From: Rhodoferax sp. U2-2l
GTDB taxonomy: Bacteria; Pseudomonadota; Gammaproteobacteria; Burkholderiales; Burkholderiaceae_C
Reading direction: 5' to 3'
DNA length: 64,000 nt
NCBI RefSeq assembly: GCF_020594515.1
Contig: NZ_JAJCTH010000007.1
Location: forward strand, 1-64,000
Made by a program: the position numbers and the translations under genes. The notes beneath the pieces were generated by a model. That model was not told where the DNA came from, did no database searches, and saw only the letters and a program-made list of their open reading frames with translations. This document shows positions 23,097 to 32,019 of this stretch, in pieces (positions within the stretch are counted from its first letter, which is position 1; each line of letters opens with the position of its first letter).

Positions 23097-24371
23097 ATGT
23101 CACTCTCTAACTCACGTCGTTTTACCCTGAAGGCACTCACCGCTGCCGTCGCCCTGACCACCCTGTCCGCACTGCCCGCCTACGCGGCAGACACCATCAA
23201 GGTCGGCATCCTGCACAGCTTGTCTGGCACCATGGCCATTTCCGAGACCGTGTTGAAAGACACCGTGCTGATGGCCATTGACGAGATCAACGCCAAGGGC
23301 GGTCTGCTCGGCAAGAAGCTGGAGCCCGTGGTGGTGGACCCGGCTTCCAACTGGCCGCTGTTCGCAGAGAAGACCAAGCAGTTGCTGGGCCAGGACAAGG
23401 TGGACGTGATTTTTGGCTGCTGGACCAGCGTGAGCCGCAAGTCAGTGCTGCCCGTGGTGGAAGAAATGAACGGCTTGCTTTTCTACCCGGTGCAGTACGA
23501 AGGTGAAGAGCTGTCCAAAAACGTGTTTTACACCGGTGCCGCGCCGAATCAGCAAGCCATTCCTGCGGTGGACTATCTGATGAGCAAAGACGGTGGCGGC
23601 GCCAAACGCTGGGTGCTGCTGGGTACCGATTACGTCTACCCCCGCACCACCAACAAAATCCTGCGCGCCTACTTGAAATCCAAGGGTGTGAAAGACACCG
23701 ACATCGACGAAAAATACACCCCGTTTGGCCACTCGGACTACCAGACCATCGTGGCGGACATCAAGAAGTTCAGCGCCGGTGGCAAAACCGCCGTGGTGTC
23801 CACCATCAATGGCGACTCCAACGTGCCCTTCTACAAGGAACTCGGCAACGCTGGCCTGAAGGCCAAGGACGTGCCGGTTGTCGCCTTCTCCGTGGGTGAA
23901 GAAGAACTGCGCGGCGTGGATACCAAGCCGCTGGTGGGCCATCTTGCCGCCTGGAACTATTTCCAATCGATCAAAAACCCGACCAACACCGAGTTCATCA
24001 ACAAATGGACCGCTTACGCCAAGGCCAAAGGCATTGCTGGTCACAAAGACAAGGCTTTGACCAACGACCCGATGGAAGCCACCTACATCGGCGTGAACAT
24101 GTGGAAACAAGCGGTTGAAAAAGCCAAGACCACCGACGTGGACAAGGTGATTGCCGCCATGGCCGGCCAGACCTTCAAGGCACCCAGCGGCATCGTGAGC
24201 AAGATGGATGAGAAAAACCACCACCTGCACAAGTCGGTGTTCATAGGTGAGATCAAGGCCGACGGCCAGTTCAACGTGGTCTGGAAGACACCCGGCCCGG
24301 TGAAAGCCAAGCCATGGTCGCCGTACATCGAAGGCAACGCTGGCAAGCCTGACGAGCCTGCGAAGAAGTAA
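23097..24371 (+). CDS. urtA: Urea ABC transporter substrate-binding protein
   Basis: A 424-residue periplasmic binding protein. A signal peptide (LKALTAAVALTTLSALPAYA) precedes the type-I fold beginning DTIKVGILHSLSGTMAISET. GGLLGKKLEPVVVDPASNWP, FGCWTSVSRKSVLPVVEE and GLLFYPVQYEGEE are strongly characteristic of UrtA/FmdD. It delivers urea to UrtBC. GCAGGAG precedes the ATG. A 352-bp gap with a paired-hairpin repeat separates it from urtB, so differential expression of the abundant binding protein is plausible. Confidence 0.96.
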   Translation: MSLSNSRRFTLKALTAAVALTTLSALPAYAADTIKVGILHSLSGTMAISETVLKDTVLMAIDEINAKGGLLGKKLEPVVVDPASNWPLFAEKTKQLLGQDKVDVIFGCWTSVSRKSVLPVVEEMNGLLFYPVQYEGEELSKNVFYTGAAPNQQAIPAVDYLMSKDGGGAKRWVLLGTDYVYPRTTNKILRAYLKSKGVKDTDIDEKYTPFGHSDYQTIVADIKKFSAGGKTAVVSTINGDSNVPFYKELGNAGLKAKDVPVVAFSVGEEELRGVDTKPLVGHLAAWNYFQSIKNPTNTEFINKWTAYAKAKGIAGHKDKALTNDPMEATYIGVNMWKQAVEKAKTTDVDKVIAAMAGQTFKAPSGIVSKMDEKNHHLHKSVFIGEIKADGQFNVVWKTPGPVKAKPWSPYIEGNAGKPDEPAKK

Positions 24372-24416
24372 CTGGTGGTTGGGTTGGGTGCCTAGGTGGG
24401 CTGGGGTTACGTGTGA

Positions 24417-24666
24417 ACTCAGGACGTCGCGGTACTCAGCTCCGCGGCTGTCCCCCGGCCTGCGGCCTTCTCCTTGATGCCGCTGCGCTGAGTACCACGC
24501 CGTCCTGAGTCAGCCAACCGATCAGCGCACCAAGGTCTGGTACCCCATTTGGAGCACCTACAGCGTCGGCTGACGATGACATTGGGGCAGATGGTGCAGC
24601 GAAATTAAGGAGGAGACCGCGCAGCGGGCGGGGGACATTCGCGGAAGCATCTGCCCCAATGTCATC
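24417..24666. repeat. Bipartite hairpin element, copy 1 (urtA-urtB gap)
   Basis: Two hairpins point away from each other. Hairpin A (reverse sense) has arms 24417-24440 and 24487-24510 (22 of 24 paired) around a 46-base core. Hairpin B (forward sense) has perfect 19-bp arms 24575-24593 and 24648-24666 around a 54-base core. The spacer is 64 bases. Both cores share AAGGAG(A/G)AG and GGGGGACA, with a small stem capped by GCA between them. The same arrangement recurs at 41371-41618 and 47854-48071. No transposase or coding potential is present. Confidence 0.85.
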
Positions 24667-24723
24667 GGCTCCTACAACTCCGCTTCAAAGGTCTCTGGTC
24701 GATAAAAAACAAGCAAAGAACCC

Positions 24724-26286
24724 ATGCGACATTACCTAGCCATCGCCGCCCTGCTGCTCGCCCCCCAGGTTCATGCCTTGACGGCTGACGAGGTGAAAGG
24801 CATGACTCTTGGCGAGACCGACAGCCGCGTTGAAGCGCTGGGCCAAGCCATGCTCACCGCTGACGACAAAACCGCAGCCTTTCTGCAAGCCCTGTCGGAC
24901 GATGCCGTCAAGATCGCTGGCGACAAGATTCTGGTGATCCAGGGTGACAAGGTCGTCGACGCGGTTACCGAGGTCGAAGTGGCTTTACCCGATGATGCCG
25001 AAGACGTGATCAACAACAACCGCATGCGCGGCGAGATTGATTCGGCACTGGCGGCGCTCAAGCTGTTCTCGCCAGACGACACGGTGCGTGCAGCCGCAGT
25101 CAAACAATTACAAAGCGACGCCGACGAGACCAAGCTGCCACTGATCGAAAAAGCCTTGGCCACCGAACAGAACGCCAGCATCAAAGACCAACTGGGCATG
25201 GTGCGTGCCGCCGCCCTGCTGGGCAGCGCCGACAAAACCAAACGCCTGGAAGCCGCGCAACTGCTGGCTGGCAGCGGCCAGGCGAACACCAAAACCATGC
25301 TGCTAGCGCAGCTGGAGGCCGAGACCGAGCCGGACGTCAAAGCCGCCCTCACAGCCGCCCTGCGCCAGGTGGAATCGGCCTTGGCCTGGGGTGACAAGCT
25401 GGGTGCCCTGTTCAGCGGCATCAGTCTGGGCAGCATCCTGCTGCTGGTGGCGCTGGGCCTGGCGATCACCTACGGGCTCATGGGTGTGATCAACATGGCC
25501 CACGGTGAGCTGATGATGATTGGCGCCTACGCCACCTATGTGGTGCAGGGTCTGTTTCGCACTTACCTGCCCGGCGCCTTTGACTGGTATCTGCTGGCGG
25601 CGGTGCCGGTGGCGTTTTTGGCCTCGGCGCTGATGGGCGCGCTGCTGGAGCGCAGCGTGATCCGTTTCCTCTATGGCCGCCCGCTGGAGACGCTGCTCGC
25701 CACCTGGGGCATCAGCCTGATGCTGATGCAGCTGGTGCGCACGGTGTTTGGCGCACAAAACGTCGGCGTCGAAAACCCGTCGTGGATGAGTGGCGGTGTG
25801 CAGGTACTCGGTAATCTGTCGCTGCCTTACAACCGCCTAGTGATCATCGGTTTTGCCATTTTTGTACTCGGCAGTGTGGCCTGGATGATTGGCAAGACGC
25901 GCCTGGGGCTGTTTGTGCGCGGTGTCACGCAAAACCGGCCGATTGCGTCGTGCATGGGCGTGAACACCGCACGGATTGACACCTACGCCTTTGCCCTGGG
26001 CTCGGGCATTGCCGGGCTGGCCGGCTGTGCGTTGAGTCAGGTTGGCAACGTGGGTCCGGACCTGGGTCAAGGCTACATCGTGGACGCCTTCATGGTGGTG
26101 GTGCTCGGTGGTGTCGGCCAACTGGCTGGCACGGTCTACGCCGCACTGGGTCTGGGCATCCTGAACAAGTTTCTGGAAGGCTGGGCCGGTGCCGTACTGG
26201 CCAAGATCGCGGTGCTGGTGTTCATCATCATCTTTATTCAAAAGCGGCCACAAGGCATTTTTGCGATGAAAGGCCGCGAGGTATGA
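24724..26286 (+). CDS. urtB: Urea ABC transporter permease
   Basis: A 520-residue protein. It has a signal-like N-terminus and a periplasmic alpha-helical domain (about residues 20-220, with HEAT-like content), found in the long UrtB form. A LivH-type permease domain follows, from GSILLLVALGLAITYGLMGV through INMAHGELMMIGAYATYVVQ to GVGQLAGTVYAALGLGILNK. With UrtC it forms the channel. The long form with the N-terminal extension is usual in proteobacterial urea operons. A dispersed repeat begins directly at its stop codon. Confidence 0.95.
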   Translation: MRHYLAIAALLLAPQVHALTADEVKGMTLGETDSRVEALGQAMLTADDKTAAFLQALSDDAVKIAGDKILVIQGDKVVDAVTEVEVALPDDAEDVINNNRMRGEIDSALAALKLFSPDDTVRAAAVKQLQSDADETKLPLIEKALATEQNASIKDQLGMVRAAALLGSADKTKRLEAAQLLAGSGQANTKTMLLAQLEAETEPDVKAALTAALRQVESALAWGDKLGALFSGISLGSILLLVALGLAITYGLMGVINMAHGELMMIGAYATYVVQGLFRTYLPGAFDWYLLAAVPVAFLASALMGALLERSVIRFLYGRPLETLLATWGISLMLMQLVRTVFGAQNVGVENPSWMSGGVQVLGNLSLPYNRLVIIGFAIFVLGSVAWMIGKTRLGLFVRGVTQNRPIASCMGVNTARIDTYAFALGSGIAGLAGCALSQVGNVGPDLGQGYIVDAFMVVVLGGVGQLAGTVYAALGLGILNKFLEGWAGAVLAKIAVLVFIIIFIQKRPQGIFAMKGREV

Positions 26287-26385
26287 ACACCCCCCGGCCT
26301 GCCCACTTCGTGTGGCCGCTTTCCCCCTTGCAGGGGGCAACGCCAGCGGCCCGGCTAAGCCGGTTCCGCGGCGTTTCTGGCCTGT
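26287..26385. repeat. Dispersed intergenic repeat, urtB-urtC gap
   Basis: Nearly the whole sequence between urtB and urtC matches 46695-46843 after ureA: both start directly after an ATGA stop and include CCCCCTTGCAGGGGG, then GGTTCC(G/A)CGG(C/T)GTTTCTGG at the end. The second copy has an extra hairpin of about 50 bases. The internal C/G-run palindromes can form hairpins. Confidence 0.85.
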
Positions 26386-26427
26386 ACCCCGCTGGCACTC
26401 TTCGGTCTCGTGAAAACTGAGCGCACT

Positions 26428-27558
26428 ATGTCATCGAACCCTGTATCACTTCCTTCTCATCCTCCGCTGCTGAGCCGCACCGGCTGGGCCGCCTTTCTGG
26501 TGGCGCTGATCATCGTTTGTGCAGTGGCGCCGGTACTGAATCTGCTGGTACCCGCAGACAGCGCCTTCCATCTGAGTGACTACGGCGTGGGCCTGGTCGG
26601 CCGCATCATGTGTTACGCGATTTGCGCGCTGGCGATGGACTTGATCTGGGGTTTTACCGGCATCCTGAGCCTGGGCCACGGGCTGTTTTTTGCGCTGGGT
26701 GGGTATGCCATGGGCATGTACCTGATGCGCCAGATCGGCACGGACGGCAACTACAAGAGCGAACTGCCCGACTTCATGGTGTTTCTGGACTGGAAAGAGC
26801 TGCCCTGGCACTGGACGTTTTCTGACAGCTTCATCGCCACGCTGTTCCTGATCATTGCGGTGCCGGGCTTGGTGGCGTTTGTGTTTGGCTACTTTGCCTT
26901 CCGTTCGCGCATCAAGGGTGTCTACTTTTCCATCATCACCCAGGCGATGACCTTTGCCGCGATGCTGCTGTTTTTCCGCAACGAGACCGGTTTTGGTGGC
27001 AACAACGGCTTCACCGATTTCAAACGCATTCTGGACATTCCGATTGCCACGCCAGAGATGCGCATGACACTCTTTGTGCTGACCGGTGTCACGCTGCTGG
27101 GTTTCTTTTTGATGGCGCGCTGGCTGATCAACAGCAAGTTTGGCCGGGTGTTGCAGGCGGTGCGTGACGCAGAAACGCGGGTCATGTTCAGTGGGTATAA
27201 CCCGCTGGGCTACAAACTCACCATCTGGACGATTTCGGCCATGATGTGCGGGGTGGCTGGTGCGCTGTATGTGCCGCAGGTGGGCATCATCAACCCGGGT
27301 GAAATGAGCCCGGCCAATTCGATCGAGATCGCCATCTGGGCGGCAGTCGGTGGGCGCGCCACGCTGATCGGGCCGATCCTGGGCGCCTTCATCGTCAGCG
27401 GCGCCAAAAGCTGGCTCACCGTCGCTTACCCCGAATTCTGGTTGTACTTTCTGGGCGCGCTGTTCATTGGTGTGACGTTATTCCTGCCGGATGGCGTGGT
27501 CGGGCTGGTGAAACGTCTGAGCAAAACCGCAGCCGCCAAATCAGGAGACAAAGCATGA
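26428..27558 (+). CDS. urtC: Urea ABC transporter permease
   Basis: A 376-residue LivM-type permease with about ten membrane segments. Markers include YAICALAMDLIWGFTGILSL, GHGLFFALGGYAMGMYLM, ETGFGGNNGFTDFK and VGGRATLIGPILGAFIVSG. It pairs with UrtB. The ATG at 26428 is preferred; a GTG at 26410 is in frame but neither has a strong ribosome-binding site. It overlaps urtD by 4 bases. Confidence 0.95.
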   Translation: MSSNPVSLPSHPPLLSRTGWAAFLVALIIVCAVAPVLNLLVPADSAFHLSDYGVGLVGRIMCYAICALAMDLIWGFTGILSLGHGLFFALGGYAMGMYLMRQIGTDGNYKSELPDFMVFLDWKELPWHWTFSDSFIATLFLIIAVPGLVAFVFGYFAFRSRIKGVYFSIITQAMTFAAMLLFFRNETGFGGNNGFTDFKRILDIPIATPEMRMTLFVLTGVTLLGFFLMARWLINSKFGRVLQAVRDAETRVMFSGYNPLGYKLTIWTISAMMCGVAGALYVPQVGIINPGEMSPANSIEIAIWAAVGGRATLIGPILGAFIVSGAKSWLTVAYPEFWLYFLGALFIGVTLFLPDGVVGLVKRLSKTAAAKSGDKA

Positions 27559-28436
27559 CCCCCGAGCTGATGGAGCAAAACGCGCGCCACTTGGATGCCT
27601 ACCGCGCGGCGCACCCGCCCAAAACCGGCAACACCGAATCAGGTGGCCGCACCGCCGCGTTTTCCCGCCTGACGATTCCCGGCGAGGTGGACACCACCCA
27701 CGGCCGCATCCTGTACCTGGAAGACGTGAGCGTCAGTTTTGACGGCTTCAAGGCCATCAACCAACTCAGTCTGGACATTGCCCCGGGTGAGCTGCGCTGC
27801 ATCATCGGCCCCAACGGCGCGGGCAAAACCACCATGATGGACATCATCACCGGCAAAACCCGCCCAGACGCGGGCCGCGTGTTTTTCGGCAGCACCATTG
27901 ACCTGCTGCGCTACAAGGAGGCCGACATCGCCCAGATGGGCATTGGCCGAAAGTTCCAGAAACCTACGGTGTTTGAGCAGCTCACGGTGTTTGAGAACCT
28001 GGAGCTGGCGCTCAAAACCAACAAGGCCGTCACGCAGTCGATGTTGTTCAAGCTCGACAGCACGCAGAGCGACCGGCTGGCCGAGGTGTTGCACACCATC
28101 CACCTGAGCGAGAGTGTGTCGCGCCAGGCGGGTTTCCTGAGCCACGGGCAAAAACAATGGCTGGAAATTGGCATGTTGTTGATGCAGGACCCCAAATTGC
28201 TGCTGCTCGATGAGCCCGTGGCTGGCATGACCGATGAGGAAACCGAACGCACGGCCGAGCTGTTTTTGTCTTTGAAAGGCAAACATTCGCTGATGGTTGT
28301 GGAGCATGACATGAGTTTCATCAACACGATTTCTGACATCGTGACGGTGTTGTGTGATGGGTCGGTGTTGGCGCAGGGCACGCTGGCGCAGGTGCAGGCG
28401 GATGAGAGGGTGATTGAGGTGTATCTTGGGAGGTAG
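27555..28436 (+). CDS. urtD: Urea ABC transporter ATP-binding protein
   Basis: A 293-residue ATPase of the LivG type. Walker A is GPNGAGKTTMMD, the signature region is LSHGQKQWLEIGMLLM (SHGQ in place of SGGQ, usual for UrtD) and Walker B is LLLLDEPVAGMT, followed by the switch histidine in VVEHDMSF. The first 45 residues are a variable extension. It powers urea import with UrtE. A 720-bp repeat-filled gap separates it from urtE. Confidence 0.95.
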   Translation: MTPELMEQNARHLDAYRAAHPPKTGNTESGGRTAAFSRLTIPGEVDTTHGRILYLEDVSVSFDGFKAINQLSLDIAPGELRCIIGPNGAGKTTMMDIITGKTRPDAGRVFFGSTIDLLRYKEADIAQMGIGRKFQKPTVFEQLTVFENLELALKTNKAVTQSMLFKLDSTQSDRLAEVLHTIHLSESVSRQAGFLSHGQKQWLEIGMLLMQDPKLLLLDEPVAGMTDEETERTAELFLSLKGKHSLMVVEHDMSFINTISDIVTVLCDGSVLAQGTLAQVQADERVIEVYLGR

Positions 28437-28516
28437 TGTTTTGTCTTGGCCAGACGGGCTGGCCCTGCCGGGCGGGTTTGCCAGGGTGTGCGCCCGGCGG
28501 CGCTGGTGTCGGGTTG

Positions 28517-29047
28517 TGCGCCCGACTGCGCACTCACTTTTCTTTGTCTCGCCAAAGAAAAGTAAGCAAAAGAAAAGCGACCCCACTGTCTGCGTCCCGA
28601 AGCAGAGCTTCGGGCAACCTGAGGTGTGGCGGGTTGGCGGGGAACCGCTCGAACTCGGCTTCGCCTCAGACAATCGCGGTTCTTTTTCCCGCCAACCCGC
28701 CACACCTCAGGCGCATACAGAAGGGGCTGGGGACCAACTGCTCGTGGCGCTTTGCGCCACTTTGCGCCAGCGGCAGCGCGCTGGCAGCCCAAAGCGCTGC
28801 AATGCCCGGCGCAGCCGGGCGAGCAGTGCTGCGCACTGCGCCGTGGTGCGTCGGCGAGTAGCGCAGGGCTGGGCGGATCAGGGCTCGCGATTGTTTGAGG
28901 CGATAGCCGAGTTCGAGCGAGACCCCGCCCGGACCGAGCAACGCAGCGTGCCCGAAGCTTTGCTTCGGGACGACGCATTCGGCTCGCCTTTTCTTTGCTT
29001 ACTTTCTTTTGGCGAAGCAAAAGAAAGTGAGTGCGCAGCCGGGCGCA
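28517..29047. repeat. Palindromic MITE-like element between urtD and urtE
   Basis: About 530 bases with 64-bp imperfect terminal inverted repeats (28517-28580 and 28984-29047). Inside the left half, a perfect 24-bp inverted repeat (28618-28641 and 28688-28711) encloses a 46-base core; a diverged reverse copy of part of that core lies at about 28886-28920. CCCGAAGC...GCTTCGGG hairpins sit inside each end. Reading frames across it (for example 28414-29163) show no protein-like features. It fills most of the urtD-urtE gap. Confidence 0.8.
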
Positions 29048-29156
29048 TGTCCCGGCAAACGCCGGCCGCGCAGGCAAACTCAATCAAAGCAATTCACCCG
29101 CCGGGGCGAGACCCGGCCAGCCAGCGCACGCTAAAACAAAAAAAGGATAAAAACAG

Positions 29157-29849
29157 ATGCTGACCGCAACCAACATCAACCAATACTACGGCGGCTCGCA
29201 CATCCTGCGCGACATGAGCCTGCAAGCCAGTCTGGGCAAAGTCACCGTCATCCTGGGCCGCAACGGGGTCGGCAAAACCACCCTGCTCAAAAGCCTGATG
29301 GGCCTGATTCCGATCAAAACCGGCACGATTGAATTGGACGGAAAACCCATCCAGAACGCCACACCGTATGAACGCGCCCGCGCCGGCATCGGCTTTGTGC
29401 CGCAAGGTCGCGAGATCTTTGCCCGCCTCACGGTGGAAGAAAACCTGCGCATGGGCCTGGCCTACAAACCGGCCAGCACACCCATTCCGCCCGAGTTGTT
29501 CGAGCTGTTTCCGGTCTTGAAGCAGATGCTGCAGCGTCGTGGCGGTGACTTGTCTGGTGGACAGCAGCAGCAGCTCGCCATTGCGCGGGCGCTGGCGGCA
29601 GGCCCCAAACTGCTGATGCTCGACGAGCCCACCGAGGGCATCCAGCCCAGCATCATCAAGGACATTGGCCGTGTGATCCGGATGCTGGCCGACCGGGGCA
29701 ACATGGCGATTGTGCTGGTGGAGCAGTACTACGATTTTGCCCAGGAGCTGGCCGACCAGTACGTGGTGATGGAACGCGGCGCCATCAAGGCGCAGGGACT
29801 GGGCGCCTCCATGGAAGCCGATGGCGTGCGCCAGATGGTGGCGATTTAA
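29157..29849 (+). CDS. urtE: Urea ABC transporter ATP-binding protein
   Basis: A 230-residue LivF-type ATPase: Walker A GRNGVGKTTLLKSL, signature LSGGQQQQLAIARALA, Walker B LLMLDEPTEGIQPSI and VEQYYDFA. NINQYYGGSHIL at the start is characteristic of UrtE. It is the last gene of urtABCDE, separated from urtD by the palindromic element, so its transcription may depend on read-through or a promoter in that element. Confidence 0.95.
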   Translation: MLTATNINQYYGGSHILRDMSLQASLGKVTVILGRNGVGKTTLLKSLMGLIPIKTGTIELDGKPIQNATPYERARAGIGFVPQGREIFARLTVEENLRMGLAYKPASTPIPPELFELFPVLKQMLQRRGGDLSGGQQQQLAIARALAAGPKLLMLDEPTEGIQPSIIKDIGRVIRMLADRGNMAIVLVEQYYDFAQELADQYVVMERGAIKAQGLGASMEADGVRQMVAI

Positions 29850-29855
29850 CTTCCG

Positions 29856-29875
29856 TGGCGGGACGTGGCCCGCCA
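29856..29875. terminator. Hairpin after urtE
   Basis: TGGCGGG and CCCGCCA arms with a 6-base loop begin 7 bases after the urtE stop, in the gap between convergent genes. No long T-run follows. A similar hairpin occurs at 54361-54379. Confidence 0.6.
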
Positions 29876-29943
29876 TGACAGCCAGACAGCCATGCCAAAG
29901 ATTCGCCCGCGCTGACACCCTCGCACTCGGCCAGTCAGCCAGT

Positions 29944-30945
29944 TCATTGCGTCGGCTGACAAACGCCCACCGCTTCCTGCCCGCGTTGCCAGCACGGGCT
30001 GGCAGCGGTGGGGTCCAGCGTCGGGATGCCATCCAGGTTGATGGCCGCCACGCGGGTGTCGAAGGCGGTCACGCCTTGCTTGTCAAGTCGCAGGCGCAGC
30101 ACCCAGCCCTGGCGCTGGCGCGCGTTGTCGGTTTCTTTCATGACGAAGTTGCCCACGCTGTAGATGATGGGTTTGCCCTGGTAGTGCTCCATGTCTTGGG
30201 TGACGTGCGGGTGGCCGCCAATCACCGCATCGGCACCTGCGTCGATCATCAGGCGGGCCAACTGGCGCTGGCGCGGGTTGGCGGTGAGTTCGTTCTCCCA
30301 GCCCCAGTGCATCACCGGGATGACCAGATCGGCCCGGTAAACCGTGCGCGCCTTGTGAATGTCGGCCACCACCTGCTCGTCCTCGCTCCAGGCCACGCCA
30401 GGGGCGTTGGCATCAGCCTCAAAACTGCGCGGCATGAATTCGTTGTAACCCAGCAAGGCCAACCGCAGGCCTTTGCGCTCGATGATCAGTGGGGTGTGCG
30501 CCTCGCTCAAGTTGTGGCCACCGCCAAAGTAGCCCAGTTGCGACTGCTTCAACAAGCCCAGCATTTGGGCAAACGCCTCGCGGCCAAAGTCGCCCGAGTG
30601 GTTGTTGGCCAGCGCCAGTGCGTCAAAGTGGCGCTTGAGCACGGGTAGCGTGCGCGGATGCGCCCGGAAGGTGAAATTTTTGGCACCGGCCGAGCCCACC
30701 GTGGCCACCACACATTCCAGATTGCCCAAGCGGATGTCCGCCGCCTGAAACACGTCCGCAAAGTTGGCAAAGGGGTCTTTGCCACGGCGAATCATCTCGC
30801 CCGCCGTGTCGTCCAGCACGATGTCTCCAACAAACACCAGACTGACCGGCGCGGCATCATCCGCCGCACACGCTGCGGCGCACCCCAGCAGCAGCAGCGC
30901 CGCCGCCAGCCAGCGGTAACCCAATGCGCGGATGACCGGGCTCAT
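29944..30945 (-). CDS. CapA-family exported metallophosphatase-like protein
   Basis: A 333-residue protein with a signal peptide (WLAAALLLLGCAAACA). The CapA/PgsA calcineurin-like pattern is clear: SLVFVGDIVLDD, IRLGNLECVVA, LALANNHSGDFGREAF, VMHWGWE, DAVIGGHPHVTQDME and IIYSVGNFVM, which together supply the Asp/Asn/His metal ligands. In Bacillus such proteins help make or anchor poly-gamma-glutamate; in proteobacteria most are uncharacterised. No capB/capC is present, so a role in polyglutamate is not supported. The start overlaps the stop of the upstream small gene by 4 bases. Confidence 0.85.
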   Translation of the reverse strand: MSPVIRALGYRWLAAALLLLGCAAACAADDAAPVSLVFVGDIVLDDTAGEMIRRGKDPFANFADVFQAADIRLGNLECVVATVGSAGAKNFTFRAHPRTLPVLKRHFDALALANNHSGDFGREAFAQMLGLLKQSQLGYFGGGHNLSEAHTPLIIERKGLRLALLGYNEFMPRSFEADANAPGVAWSEDEQVVADIHKARTVYRADLVIPVMHWGWENELTANPRQRQLARLMIDAGADAVIGGHPHVTQDMEHYQGKPIIYSVGNFVMKETDNARQRQGWVLRLRLDKQGVTAFDTRVAAINLDGIPTLDPTAASPCWQRGQEAVGVCQPTQ

Positions 30946-31358
30946 GGCTGAACCCCGTGCAAGGTGCAGCTGTAAATCAGCTCACGCTCCACCGGGCCCG
31001 CGTACAGATGGTGCGTGCCGGTCAGGGCGTAGGGTGTGGCGCCTGTCTGGAACGGCGGCAGGTGAACCGCCTCATGGATCAGCACCGGCTGCTTGGGTGT
31101 GTCCAGGTAGGCGTAAAGCTTGACATAGTCCACGCGGCCGCCCTGCCCCACCATGACGGGTTTGAACCAGAAACGCCCGCCCATGTCACGGGAGGGCACC
31201 GGGTACGGGTCGGCCACCGGACCTGTTTCAAACACTTGGGTGCTGCCCGCGTAGGTGACCTCGCAGCGCAGCAACGCCGCCGACCAGACCGACGGCGCCA
31301 AGACCAGACAAGCCAGCGCCAGGACGGCGTGTTTCAAGGGACAAGGCAAGGGCCTCAT
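30942..31358 (-). CDS. Small exported protein, unknown function
   Basis: A 138-residue protein with a signal peptide (AVLALACLVLAPSVWSA). Two cysteines in the mature chain (LRCEVTYAG near residue 32 and YSCTLHG near the end) could form a disulfide. The middle is beta-rich with aromatic residues. No family is recognised. It is translationally coupled to the CapA-family gene (ATGA overlap), which suggests they act together in the periplasm. Confidence 0.65.
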   Translation of the reverse strand: MRPLPCPLKHAVLALACLVLAPSVWSAALLRCEVTYAGSTQVFETGPVADPYPVPSRDMGGRFWFKPVMVGQGGRVDYVKLYAYLDTPKQPVLIHEAVHLPPFQTGATPYALTGTHHLYAGPVERELIYSCTLHGVQP

Positions 31359-31385
31359 GAACGCTGACCCAAGGGCGAGCCGGGT

Positions 31386-31958
31386 TCACACATCGCTCAG
31401 AATCAGTTGCGCCAGCGCTTGACCCGAGACCAGCGTGATGCCGTTGTCCCTGGCAAAACGCTGCGCCTGCTCAGACACCGCCCCCAGGCTGATGTAACTG
31501 CACTGATCGGCGGCCAGCGTCTGTTGCGCCGCCACCAGTTCGCGCAAGGCCTCGACCCCGTGGCTGGCGGCTTTCCAGCGCTTGCAGCTCACCAGGGTGG
31601 TGCGGCCGGACAAGGTGAGCTTGAGGTCGGCCGTCGGGCCACCCAGCAGGGTCACGTCATATCCCTGGCGCTTGTACGCTTGCTGCAGCACGGCCGAAAA
31701 ATCCCGCCAGGGCATCGTGCCCGCACGCTCCAGCGCCAAGGCCACACGTTTCGGGCTGGGCGCCTGCAGCTGCTGCCACGCGCGGTACAGACCAATCCCC
31801 AGAAACGGAAACGCCCCCATGAGGCCAAAGACCAGGTACTCGGCGGGCAGCAGCGCCCCGCAAAGCATCACAAACACCAGAACAATCAACAAACTGACCC
31901 ACCACGGTGAGCGCAGCAAGATCGCAAACAGCGAATTGGGGGACATCTTCCATTTCAT
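31386..31958 (-). CDS. Membrane-anchored Mrr-like restriction endonuclease-fold protein
   Basis: A 190-residue protein. Two membrane segments lie at the N-terminus (WVSLLIVLVFVMLCGALL and YLVFGLMGAFPFLGIGLYRA). The cytoplasmic part has the Mrr-type core: DFSAVLQQAYKRQGYDVTLL, then ADLKLTLSGRTTLVSCKRWK, with the D-x(n)-C-K pattern where C replaces the common glutamine or glutamate. Such membrane-tethered Mrr domains are widespread and of unknown role. The gene stands between ureD and the CapA-family pair, all on the reverse strand. Confidence 0.75.
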   Translation of the reverse strand: MKWKMSPNSLFAILLRSPWWVSLLIVLVFVMLCGALLPAEYLVFGLMGAFPFLGIGLYRAWQQLQAPSPKRVALALERAGTMPWRDFSAVLQQAYKRQGYDVTLLGGPTADLKLTLSGRTTLVSCKRWKAASHGVEALRELVAAQQTLAADQCSYISLGAVSEQAQRFARDNGITLVSGQALAQLILSDV

Positions 31959-32019
31959 AGGGTCACACGGGGCCTCTCAGGTGGGGTCAAAACTGCAGTG
32001 TAGGCGCTTGGTTGCCCAG

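Noticed and set aside
24417-24510. Paired hairpins as ordinary intrinsic terminators
   Set aside because: No T-runs follow the stems, the loops are 46-54-base conserved cores, and they lie within operons.
28414-29163. Several frames of 60-390 codons in the urtD-urtE gap
   Set aside because: The DNA is a nested palindromic repeat; frames on both strands are equally long and lack protein-like composition.
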